In this document: one piece after another, positions 1 through 11,193 of the stretch
Position numbering within the stretch: the first letter of the stretch is position 1
Layout: every line of letters begins with the position of its first letter
From: Astropecten irregularis
Lineage: Eukaryota; Echinodermata; Asteroidea; Paxillosida; Astropectinidae
Direction: 5' to 3'
DNA: 64,000 bases
NCBI GenBank assembly: GCA_963971285.1
Contig: OZ020254.1
Span: 17,576,932 to 17,640,931, forward strand
Notes under the pieces: generated by a model
Told to the model about the DNA's origin: nothing
The model's input: only the letters and a program-made list of their open reading frames with translations
The model's database searches: none
Position numbers and translations under genes: made by a program

Positions 1-526
1 AACATTTCTGTTTCGGTATGCTACCAAAGTATGATAGTACCTTTAAATGCTGATCAACCAGAGTTTTACATTTACTGCAAGTGATCTATTCACACGCAGC
101 GCAATCTGAGCAAAACAACGCTTGGAACTCGCTGTACTTAAACACCTTAACTTCCTCTTATACGCTATTCAGAATGCAGCTCCTGCGGTCATACTATCGT
201 ATGTCTTGAAGTCGGTATAACTAATGCGATCATTTTGAATATTCTTTGTCAGCTTGTCATCGTATTAGCGTTATCAGCGAGATTCTGTCATCGTAACAGC
301 TTGACAGTTGTATAATGCAATCACTATCGGATCTCAGTGATAAGAAAGGTCGCTGGTAGCTTAAAGTGCAATACAATTAACATCATTTGAAGAAGTCATC
401 TCAGAATCACGAATTTATAAAGGAAAACAAATCAAACAGATCAATTGGAGCGGGATTCCAACCAGCCACCTCCTCTTATTGTTTGTGGCAGATAAAGATC
501 ATATCGTGTATAGGGGTAATTTCACG

Positions 527-690
527 GTAACGTAAGTTACCTGTTAAGTGACTTTGACCTATTCCTTGATCAATCATTCTTGAAAGACTCCAATTTCAAT
601 ATGTTTTATTGGAATCAGAAATTGTATACCACTTATGGTTACTTAGAAATGCATGCAAATATTCACACAAAACGAGGTAACTTACGTTAC
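527..690. repeat. short inverted-repeat element
   Basis: A 16-base sequence GTAACGTAAGTTACCT at 527-542 recurs as its exact reverse complement at 675-690. The 164-bp unit looks like a very small foldback or MITE-like element. It has no coding capacity. Chance is unlikely for a 16-base perfect match at this spacing, but I see no second copy in the window. Confidence 0.45.
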
Positions 691-1019
691 AAAATGTCCC
701 CAAGCCGTGGAAATGTAGGCTAATAAACGTGACCTCTATTGCAGCCGGACCTGAAGATAATTTGCACATAAATTATTTCTGTCCTATCACTGCCTAAGGG
801 CCTTGTCACATTATGGAGCAATTGATTACAGGTAAGGTGGATGCAAAGTGATTTGTTCCTTAGCCAGTGTCTTATTTTGCTCAAGAAAACCATATGGAAA
901 TGAAAAAAACGTGGAAGTTAATATCGTCTCGTTTGACATGTCCCTTCAAGGTATAACATGGAATTGGCAACACACCCAAATGGAAATCTTCACAGATTTT
1001 CAGGATAACTTTCAGGATA

Positions 1020-1310
1020 TGAAGATGGTGCTCGTAGAAGCATAGCATTAAAATCATTTCTACTTGAAAGGATTTATTTATCCAGAAATGAGTTAAACAA
1101 AGACTGAAAACAATTTTGATTCCTGGGTAAGATCAAACCATTCTTTATGTTTTATAAGAACAATTGAGTTGGGGTTTCGCTATTTTCCCGTGACTCAGAT
1201 GTCCGATTGAGCACATTTCCACAGGTTTATCATTTCATGCAAATGCTGGATCAGACAAAGTGTGAGAACTGTTCTGCGAACTTTACCACATTATTAAACA
1301 TGATTAGACA
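1020..1310 (+). repeat. dispersed repeat family, copy 1
   Basis: This segment is clearly related to 8935-9115 in the same orientation (shared ATGAAGATGGTGCT start and TTATGTTTTATAAGAA further in). It is also related to 9305-9430 in reverse complement (ACAAAGTGTGAG against CTCACACTTTGTCT). It is an old interspersed repeat of unknown class with no visible protein. Confidence 0.55.
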
Positions 1311-2069
1311 GTCGGCAGATTTAAGAGGATTCGATCATTACAACTTGCATCAATAATTGCGATTTGTTTAATACTCTTCTGATATTATTTTCTTCCAGAC
1401 AAATGTGGTAAGGATTGTATCCCTTGTTGATTCAAGGAAAAGATGATTGACTCAACTCGTTCACGTTGAGAATGACTCCATTTGTATTCTCATGTGAAAA
1501 ATTGATTTTCCGTTTTAGTAAACACATTTTGACCCTGAATAATCTTGCTGAAAGAAGTCAATGACATATTGAACAATTTGATCAACATAATTATGAAAAT
1601 AACGGCCTTCCTGAATTTTCACCACCTCTGTGGTTCAATCTACTACAAAATATCAAAAGATATAGAATAATTATGGAGAATAAGGAAGACTGCTGAAAGT
1701 CTGGAAACTAACCTATTTCTAAAATTCAAATAACAGCAAAGATTTCTGTCCATGACTTAAATGTTTAAAGAAAAGAGCATTTGAAGACATGCAAAATCCT
1801 TCCAGTTGCTATGGGTGAAAGGATCACAATGAAGTGCAATTTAAACGTGCGTACAAACGCCTACAAAAACCTCAAACATGGATGCCGTCGTTATTTTTCT
1901 CAACAGGTTGTGATAGTTTTATGATATGTTTCTTGATAACCTGGTGATTGGAATGAGTTCTCTCTTTAGAAAGCACGTCTACCATCTTTACAAAGTCAGC
2001 GTCAATGCCGACTTCTTTGCCACTCTTTTGGAACATTTCTACGGTTTTAATAGAACAAAGGATATTTAC

Positions 2070-4070
2070 CTGTATGAGGATCAGCACAAACACCATGAAA
2101 AGCTGCACACTGGGTGAGATAAACCGAGGTCGTCCAGCAGACTTCTTACCAGCTCTGAAGATACGATAGATCCTACTCACTTTGAGTAAGGTCGGTGCGT
2201 ACGTTAACGTGAAGCTCAAACTAACCAAAGACTTGGATAAGCAACAGGTGGCAGAAGTGGGATTCGATAGCAGCAGAAAGGTAGAGACGAAGGCTAGGAA
2301 GAGACCGATGACATTGACGGCGCTCAACTCACGACTGGTTGCTTTGATTACACTGTGGTTACGGTAAACAGTCATGCCAAATGCTATCAGCCCTGCCAGA
2401 AAAAAACCGACGCATGATAGGATTAAAATAGATAGGTGAAGTGTGTCAGTCCAGTCAGTTACTTTTGGAATGATCGGGATACAAGACAAACGGTCCTCAT
2501 CAGGCCACTCGGTCTCCTCACAATCCATACATTCTGTATTATTGACAACAACAGCATACGCCTCACATTGGAAACAACCAAAGCAGCATTTTTCTTCCAA
2601 TGGAGCAAGTCTGTAACCTGCTTGGCAGACGTCTACACACGTTGAAGCTGGGACTTCAGTCGAACCCGATGGCCAGATGACACCTTGGTACAATGTCAAA
2701 CGCCGTTCTGGAGGAGCTGTTGCATCCCACAGACCCACAACCGTCAACAGGAACTCCCCGTCCACAACCCGTGCGTTGTGTACGAGGTATTTGCCCTCCA
2801 TGTCTCCGAGTGAGTTGAACTCAACCTGTCCTCTTGCTCCGGTGAAACTGACATGCTTCAGGTAGTCCAACAGTTCATCCCCGTTGAGAGTACCAATATC
2901 TGATGAGTTCATGAAGGAATGGATTGCATACGCAAATGCATACACCGCATCAATGACAGGGGACATGAAGCTTCCTTGGTTGTACTGCTCAAGGTGAGGC
3001 ATACCACAACGTTCATCAACCCACACGGTGCAATTATGTTGTGTTTCCCAGTTCATCAAGTAGTGTTCGAACCAGGGGTTGTCGGCAATATCGCTCCTCT
3101 GCAAGCCCGATAGGAAGTCGAAGAACCCTTGAGGTTCAGGATTGTGGAGGCCGAGGAACAAAGACCCCGTTGGAGGAACACTTGTCGGAGGGGATATACC
3201 ATGGGTCCAACTTTCGCTGCCGAACCAAATGAAATGTCCCTTACCGTTTTCGTTCTCTACCGCTTCAACGATCAAATCAGCAGTATCTTGCGAGGCAAAC
3301 ACCACAAGCACCCGGGCCTTTTTGGCCTCCTTCAAGGACAGTGAAATACCTTGCAGTTCAGAGGAGGTTGGTGTTCTCTGAACAGGTAGGGACCGAGCCA
3401 CGCAGATGCCTCTACTCTCAGCTAGTCCCACTAAAGCATGAGCACCTCGAATCCCATAGGTATCGGCTAGGTATATGATAGATACATACTTCCATCCCAT
3501 GTAACTGATGATGTCCACCATGGCCTGAGCTTGTAAACTATCTGGAGGCACGGTCCGGAGGAAGTATGGGAACCTCCCCTTATCACTTAACTCATCACTC
3601 GTGGCACCCACAGCCACCATGGGTACACTGAACAGATCAGCAACAGCTCCAACAATTATACTGACAGTGCTCATGACAGGACCGACAATTCCAATCACCT
3701 TCTCTGACAGATCTTGAGACGAATTGGCGACCGACGGCCGAGTGGCATCCACCTGCATCAACGATAATGCCGACCAAAGTGCAAAGTCTTCGTGGAAACA
3801 ACTGTCTCGGATGTCAAAACCAAGATTGATGTTGGGCAGCAGGTCGCTCCTGTTGTTCACCTCTTCGATGGCAAACACCATGGCCTGACCGAGTTGCAGT
3901 GACCATGTGTTCGGGACGGACTCACAGTTACCGAAGTGGAAAGGAAACAGTCCGCCGAGATTTATGTCTCCATATCGGGCATACGACAGCTGATCTGCCG
4001 GTAAGAACACCGCCGGGACTACACACATCGCCAGCAGAGAAAATCCCAGCTCAATCCGTACGTGAATCAT
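2070..4070 (-). CDS. mGluR-like class C GPCR, variable exon A (VFT-CRD-TM1-4)
   Basis: This is a 667-codon exon. I start at 4070 because that Met opens a signal peptide (MIHVRIELGFSLLAMCVV) just before the conserved YGDINLGGLFP start of the VFT domain; an in-frame Met further upstream gives no better signal. The order is VFT, nine-cysteine domain, then TM1, TM2, TM3 and half of TM4. The exon ends CAG|GTAAAT at 2070/2069. Without splicing, the frame stays open for 65 more codons to 1872, longer than in any other member. It is the most divergent VFT of the set and lacks the loop cysteine that links mGluR subunits. It lies 3' of the constant exon at 21 kb, so it cannot be spliced to it in cis. 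Its TM5-TM7 exon must be left of the window, or the exon is stranded. Confidence 0.88.
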
Positions 4071-6289
4071 GATTGATCTGTGTGTGTTGTATTTCTCCGT
4101 TGAACACAAATTCTGCACGCAGGCAACTGAGCCGACGATGAGATAAATGCGACGTCCGAACGGCACAAGCAGCAAGATAAGACTGTGAGCAACGTAGCCG
4201 CGTCTGCCAACTGAATCCCCTCGGCTTATCCACTCACCCTATCCACTGTCATGTGTTATCTCATCCTTCCCCTATCCAATACATATCAGCGTTGACATGC
4301 GTATATAAGAATCTTAAACGCTTGGTTGCCTTAGAAACACACACTGATGCCTCGTTTCCACGCAAGGAAGTTCGTATACATGTAATAGAGCAATAATATT
4401 GAATACATGTAATTGTGATGAGGCATTTTGTTGTATGCTTTTTCAGGTATACAAGTATTTCACATGTCTTATACTGTGTACTTATACTGTGACTTATCTT
4501 ATATAAAGGGTGTCCGGAAACCATTATGTTAAAATTGAACTGTTTATCACTTCAAGATTCAGTTATAGGATAAAGCCATGTTATGGCTATTACCATGTCA
4601 AATTTGAGCAAAATCGGGCTGAAATTGGGAAAAATATGACCAATTGAAAGAATACTCTTGAAATTTGTTTTTGTAGTATTCCAGAATAAATGGTCAATGC
4701 ACACATAAATGTGTATTGAAAGAAAGATGAAAATCGGGTTTTGAGGTTGGGTAATTCAGTCTTAGTTTTTTCCCACAATTTCAGTCCAATTTTGCTCAAA
4801 TGGTTGTATCACATATCTGAATCTTGAAGTGGTAATTTCAGTTTAATCATGACGGAAAATCTCCATTAAAGCTCCCTACCCCTTTTTCATCACGCTTGAG
4901 AGAACCCGATTAGTCCAGAATCAGATAAGCGAATTACCGACTCTGGAGATAGTATAAACAATGTTGTCCTCACGGAACTATTTGTTTAAGGTGAAAGTCC
5001 ATACGCAGTAAGGGATGTACTGACCATGCATGTACGTATTCTATGTACATGTACACTGTTATGCAAGAAGACATGTGAACAGAAGTGATTGGTTAAGTTG
5101 TTGTAGTTGCAGTGCATGGTAGCCGATCTTTAACTTGACTTTGTGATTTACAGTGACTGCATGAAGCTCGCTCATTGTGTATTTTAAAATAAACTCCAAG
5201 CATTTTTCGTTTATATTTAAACGTATTCCTAAAACAGATTTATTTGGCCGAACAAGATTTTTGTTCTAGAAAGCATCGATTGAAACTGTGATAAAAGAAA
5301 TTAAAGGAATTGTTTTGACCCATTATGATATTTTTCAGCTGGTTATTTTTATGACATCCATAATTATAACCATTTATATTAGATGGATTCACTCATATGT
5401 AAAAAACCAAAAAAACAAAAAACAAATCAAACCCAACCAATCCACAGCCCATATCTACCGGCAACCCCAAGAGGAATTTAAACAAATTAAAACAATACTG
5501 GACTGGATGGATATGACAATACAATGAAGCACGCTAATTACCGCGCAGACAGTCTTGATAATTTGAGCAGTTTTATTAACGTTTCAAAAACATTCAATGT
5601 CCACTTATTTTGCAATGTGTAACAGAAACAGGCATCGTATAATTATTCATTTAAGCAAAGTGATTGGTCAAATAAATTTCATGTGAGAATGATACAAGAG
5701 ATACAAATTTTATAAATAATTCTTACAATTAGGCCTACTTATTTTTTTTTTTTTCAATGCATCGTTATCTAATTCTCGTTTAGCAATGCAACATAATTTT
5801 AATAAGTATCATGAAGCTGATGACAGTCCTCATTATCCTCAAATATAGGCCATTTGGGCAGTCTGATTTCAGACTAATTTTTGTTACATCTCATATAGGA
5901 CTACATAAAAGCATGGCCTCTGGCAATACTCTTCTCCTATGCAGGACAATGCTATACAATGTAGGGTATAGGTTTGCCTCAAATAATATTGTATGAACGC
6001 CTGGCCCATGGATCCTGTATTTTAATACTGACATTTACAGAGACCCCAAGATTGTACAAGCAAACTACACAGGGACCATTATGAAAAATAAATAGAGCGA
6101 AATCAGCGGTATAGTTTTGAATACAACAGCCAAACAAAATCAAAATATGAACAAGGAAATCATAACCAAGGCAAATGTGTTAAAGAATGCACGACAGAAT
6201 GTAGAATTACATAAATTAGTAACAGCACCAAATGCAGCAAATAAAATCAGAACAGATTCATGAATTAAAACATTCCACATCCCTGTCAT
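4071..6289. other. non-coding, 5' side of exon A
   Basis: This stretch is AT-rich with no supported gene. It should contain the promoter of exon A if that exon is an alternative first exon, but I cannot point to a specific element. A foldback element lies at about 4505-4860. The rest shows only scattered A/T runs and TACATGTACA motifs. Confidence 0.5.
4505..4860. mobile_element. foldback MITE-like element, copy 1
   Basis: The element folds on itself: ATCACTTCAAGATTC near 4547 is mirrored by GAATCTTGAAGTG near 4822. Further inside, AAATTTGAGCAAAATCGGGC is mirrored by a TTTTGCTCAAATGG stretch. A related copy lies at 11930-12350. There is no protein, so this is probably a non-autonomous DNA element. 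Confidence 0.55.
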
Positions 6290-6610
6290 CACTATGAAAC
6301 AGTCAGTTTCAGAGAAAAAGGCTTTTAAAAAATGCAGAGGTTACGTAAGACAAGGGACACACAGTGCAAAACCACTGAGCCGAACATAATTGGTGGCTAT
6401 AACGTAAACAAATGGGAGCAGCTACTCCAGTGTACAGGGAAAGGCATACATATAATTATCTCAAAGTGCATGGTGGTTTTGCCATGGAGCTAGGAAAAAC
6501 ATGAAGCAAAGAAAGTGCAGAACTGGATGATCGGCGAGAATGATTACTGTCTAATAGTATACCTCAAATGAACGTGTATAAATAAAGAATTGAACTTCCT
6601 AATTATTTTT
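6290..6610 (+). repeat. left flank repeat of the satellite block
   Basis: It matches 8255-8615 in the same orientation. Shared blocks include TTACGTAAGACAAGG, GCTATAA followed by TAAACAAA, and TGATTACTGT ... CCTCAAATGA ... GTATAAATAAAGA. The satellite of 6655-8185 is therefore enclosed by direct copies of one sequence. No coding content. Confidence 0.6.
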
Positions 6611-6654
6611 GGGGGTCTCAAAAGTTATATCATCCCACCCATCTCAGTATACAT

Positions 6655-8185
6655 ATACCTAAAATGGACCTGTAGCTAAGGAGTTGAATTTGAATATTTG
6701 TTATGGGTCACACCTTCCACCCATCTCAGCACAAAGAGACTCCAGGATCGTACAATAAAATGTAACCACCCATTCTCAATGTATGAGCTCCAGGATCGAG
6801 GAATGCGATATTACTATAATTATCTAATACCTAAAATGGACCTGTAGCTAAAGAGTTGAGTTTGATTTTTTTTATGAGTCACACCTTCCACCCATCTCAG
6901 CACAAAGAGACTCCAGGATCGTACAATAAAATGTAACCACCCATTATCAATGTATGAGCTCCAGGATCGAGGAATACGGTAATACCTAAAATGGACCTGT
7001 TGCTATAGAGTTGAATTTGATTATTTTTTATGGTTCACACCTTCCACCCATCTCAGCACAAAGAGACTCCAGGATCGTACAATAAAATGTAACCACCCAT
7101 TCTCAATGTATGAGCTCCGGGATCGAGGAATACGGTAATACCTAAAATGGACCTGTAGCTATAGAGTTGAATTTGATTATCTTTTATGGGTCACACCTTC
7201 CACCTACATCTCAGCACAAAGAGACTCCAGGATCGTACAATAAAATGTAACCACCCATTCTCAATGTATGAGCTCCGGGATCGAGGAATACGATATTACT
7301 ATAATTATCTAATACCTAAAAATAAAATGGACCTGTAGCTAAAGAGTTGAGTTTGATTTTTTTTTATGAGTCACACCTTCCACCCATCTCAGCACAAAGA
7401 GACTCCAGGATCGTACAATAAAATGTAACCACCCATTCTCAATGTATGAGCTCCAGGATCGAGGAATACGGTAATACCTAAAATGGACCTGTTGCTATAG
7501 AGTTGAATTTGATTATTTTTTATGGGTCACACCTTCCACCCATCTCAGCACAAAGAGACTCCAGGATCGTACAATAAAATGTAACCACCCATTCTCAATG
7601 TATGAGCTCCGGGATCGAGGAATACGGTAATACCTAAAATGGACCTGTAGCTATAGAGTTGAATTTGATTATCTTTTATGGGTCACACCTTCCACCTACA
7701 TCTCAGCACAAAGAGACTCCAGGATCGTAGTCATCGTACAATAAAATGTAACCACCCATTCTCAATGTATGAGCTCCGGGATTGAGGAATACGATTACTA
7801 TAAATCTAATACCTAAAATGGACCTGTAGCTATAGAGTTGAATTTGATTATTTTTATGGGTCACACCTTCCACCCATCTCAGCACAGAGAGACTCCAGGA
7901 TCGTACAATAAAATGTAACCACCCATTCTCAATGTATGAGGTCCAGGATCGAGGAATACGATTAATAAATTATATCTAATACCTAAAATGGACCTGTAGC
8001 TAAAGAGTTGAATTTGATTTTTATGGGTCACACCTTCCACCCATCTCAGCACAAAGAGACTCCAGGATCGTGCAATAAAATTAATGTAACCACCCATTCT
8101 CAATGTGAGCTCCGGGATCGAGGAATACGATTAATATATCCATAGAGCTATGATATATCTAATACCTAAAATGGACCTGTTTATA
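6655..8185. repeat. ~160-bp tandem satellite, about ten copies
   Basis: The anchor AAAATGGACCTGT recurs near 6661, 6833, 6987, 7144, 7325, 7479, 7637, 7815, 7985 and 8167, giving a period of roughly 153-180 bp. Each unit also carries CACACCTTCCACC, CTCAGCACAAAGAGACTCC and two GGATCG-containing segments. Copies differ by substitutions and by small indels next to AATACGATATT. Short open frames inside are by-products of the repeat. Confidence 0.9.
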
Positions 8186-8254
8186 GAGTTGAATTTACGA
8201 CAGAACAAGTTATATAAGTTCCAGTTCCACCCAAGAATTTCAACCCCTGCCATC

Positions 8255-8615
8255 ACCACAAAAAATCAGGTTCCCAGCAGAAGGCTATTTCTTAAAACAA
8301 AAAATGCAGAGCGTTACGTAAGACAAGGCACGCACAGTGCAAAACTACTGAGCCAGAATTAATAGCTGGCTATAAGATAAACAAAATGTAGGAATCAGCT
8401 ACACTAGTCTATTATATCCTTGTTCTATCTAGGGAAAGACCATCAATACAATAAAGTGGTGGCTTTACTTTTTAGAAAAAAGAAACAAATTTCATTTCCC
8501 TCACAACCAATGTTCAATGTGCAGAAATGGAGGATCTGCGTAAATGATTACTGTGTCTATTACCTCAAATGATTAACCTGTATAAATAAAGAGTTGAAAT
8601 TGCTGATTATTTTAT
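8255..8615 (+). repeat. right flank repeat of the satellite block
   Basis: This is the direct repeat of 6290-6610, diverged by substitutions and small indels. Together with the left copy it brackets the satellite, as if the tandem array grew inside an older element or between two duplicated halves. Confidence 0.6.
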
Positions 8616-11115
8616 CACCGTCTCTCAGTATAGTTTTATCCTCTCAGCATAAGAGATATGTAACCGCCCATTCTCACTGCGCAGAGCTCCCAGAGCGAGG
8701 ATTATAATAACTGTCTAATATTAATAATGATGATAATATGTACCTAAAATAACCTGTAGAGGAAAGATTGAATTTATTGATTTTTTAAGGGTTCTTATAA
8801 TTGCAATGTAGTACAAATTTTCCTGCTGTTCCTTTTCATCTCCATCCCCATTAAAGGTACATACAGGATTTGTAACATCTCTTTAATAGCTCCATGCCCA
8901 CTGACAGAGATGTTCACCGTACTTATAATTTTCTGGGTATGAAGATGGTGCTAGTAGAAACATACCGTTGAAATAAGTCTGCATGAAATGAGTATTTAGT
9001 CCAAAAATCAGTCAAACAAAGGCCGAAAGGCGAAAGCAAAGTTGATCTCGGGGTAAGATAAGGGTTTATTAATTATGTTTTATAAGAAAAAATGAGTCGG
9101 GTTTTCGGTTTTTTTCTTGTTACTTACTTACTCACTTCAACCACGCTATTAAAATCAGTTTCCGAAGTCTCTGCTATTACTACAAGCTTTTACATACAAT
9201 TCAATTTCAATTATAAATCTGTGGAAGTAAGGCCTAGTAATAGCAGACAATGTAATGATATAAAGTCACTTCAAAGGTTCAATACATGATTGGTAAAGGT
9301 CACAGGACTGCACTCACACTTTGTCTGATCAAACAGGTACATGAAATAATAAACCTGTGAAAATTTGAGCTCAATCGGACATCTGAGACACGAGAAAATA
9401 GCGAAAACCCGACTCGATTTTTGTTAGAAAACATGAGGAATAGTTTTGTTCCAACAATTGTTCGGACGAACGATCTTTGGAAAAAGACACTAAATCTTGA
9501 TTTCCTTGAAAAGCCCAGCATCTGATGAACCAAGATTTTCCATGGTGACTGTATGCACTGTTTACGAACTGTTGAGTCCACTGTCGATGTCTCGAACTCA
9601 ATAATGTTTTCTGGAGGCCTTGCAAATCCTGTACGTTACGCTCCCTTTAAATTCAACATTGCCATGCAGCTGGTCTATGTACTATAGGACGTCTCATCAG
9701 TTTGTGTGAGCCTTACAGGGTCCTCCTCCAATGGAAATTGGTGTTGTCCTTTGTTCCATTAATGAAGACTTTTTCTTGAACTTGATGATCCGATATGGCA
9801 GATTGGCAGGAAATACACACAATTGAGAGATGTCCTGTCCAATGAGTTCGGCCCAATGAGTGGAAAGTCAGCGCGTCAATCTTGAGTAGGATGAAGCTGG
9901 AAAACGAACCAATACTTTCACAATTAATTCCAGCCGAAATTTGTAAAACGGGAGGAGGAACGTCAACATTAAAACTATGCAATATCAAGTATTCCAAGCG
10001 TTGAAAATGAATACCCATCTTGAAATATAGTCAGTTCAAATAAAATTTTCAAAAACATTGCCAAACAATAAAAAAAAAAAAAATGTCCGGCCCGCGGGTT
10101 ATTGTTATGCCCTACTTTCCAAGTCCTCTTCTTGGACAAAGTCTTCCACTTCCAGCTCTGCGGTTTTACTTAAAAAGTCAGTTCAACATGGAAAAATTTC
10201 TCCATGTTCAGTTCGACATTTAAAAATGACTTTCAGACTTACGTGAAATTCGTTGAAATTTGCTGGAACGGAGCGTTTACAATGTCCAGGGTATCGATAA
10301 TCCAGGTATGGCACAGCCCCAGTCGGGAAATGACGAAATGAAGTTACCATTCCGTATGATCACATGTATTGATCATGGAGGAAGATATCCACAGGTTGCA
10401 TGTATGTTTCAAAAATGATATTTGCCGCCATTATATTTCCCAGTCCCAGTTGACACCTAATTGTGCAACAGCTTTCAACATGCAAGCACACTATGCATAT
10501 TACATGTATCTGAACCTTGCTCTGTAATAGGAGGTGCAGCAGTCTCAAAATGAAGAAAGTCAACGCTAGAAAAAAGTTCCTTTCACAGTGAACTCAATAC
10601 AATTTTTCCATTATGTAAGAGCATGGTATACCTACACTGTACATGTATAAGGGGTTTCATCACATAAACCAGGATTCCTCCGCTACCAGTGACCACCCTA
10701 TGTGCCCTGGAGCACCTATTAGCCAGTTCACCTGACAAAGTAAACATTTTGGTGTAGATAGGAGCGTTTGTTTAGACGTTCTTCCGCTTGAATTAACAAG
10801 GGGTGAAATGCCGCTTTTGCCTCTAGCACCCCACTTCTGTGCACAGAAAGTGGGGTAGAGTTTTAATGGGAGTTGGACGGCATGTAGTTCCATAAAATAG
10901 TTCTCGCAAAGTGTTGCGTGTTTTGGAGGGACACCCTGCATTAGTGCTATTTGTGGAATATTTTGTGGAATGTACTTCTTTGATAAAAAAAAGTATGATA
11001 CTACCTTTAATCACAGGCCTCCATAAAACATCCTGAATTTTCCCGCCAGAACTGCGTCATATAATATTATCAGTGGGTCCAAACATTGGTGGAAGGAAAT
11101 CCTAAAAAAAAACAT
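8616..11115. other. non-coding interval
   Basis: No supported gene. It contains a dispersed repeat (8935-9115) and its inverted relative (9305-9430). The remainder has a few short open frames with no recognisable domain, no conserved splice pattern and no repeat support. Confidence 0.5.
8935..9440. repeat. dispersed repeat family, copy 2 with inverted arm
   Basis: 8935-9115 resembles 1020-1190 directly. 9305-9430 resembles 1155-1310 in reverse complement. Near 9090, TGAGTCGGGTTTTCG faces CGAAAACCCGACTC near 9400, so this copy can fold back on itself. No protein is encoded. Confidence 0.5.
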
Positions 11116-11193
11116 TGGGAGACTTTGGAGAACCGGTCTTCAAGTCAACAGCGTGCGCTGTTGACTTGAAGACCGGTTCTCCAAAGTCTCCCA
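11116..11193. repeat. near-perfect 78-bp palindrome
   Basis: Two 38-base arms (11116-11153 and 11156-11193) are exact reverse complements separated by the two bases TG. The arms begin TGGGAGACTTTGGAGAACCG and run into GTCTTCAAGTCAACAGCG. A related hairpin with a longer loop lies at 20038-20160, so this is a mobile or repeated foldback unit and not a unique site. Confidence 0.85.

Larger units (their letters stand above)
1..2069. other. non-coding, 3' side of exon A
   Basis: I see no convincing coding exon here on either strand. In particular there is no TM5-TM7 exon that could complete exon A, judging by the absence of the conserved PDNYNESK-like and VPKLY-like coding motifs on the minus strand. 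It holds a short inverted repeat and one copy of a dispersed repeat, listed separately. If exon A is transcribed, this is the start of its intron. Confidence 0.6.

Noticed and set aside
10660..11014. Overlapping minus-strand frames with Cys-rich sequence
   Set aside because: No match to a family I know, no splice or repeat support, and two competing frames. Probably chance.
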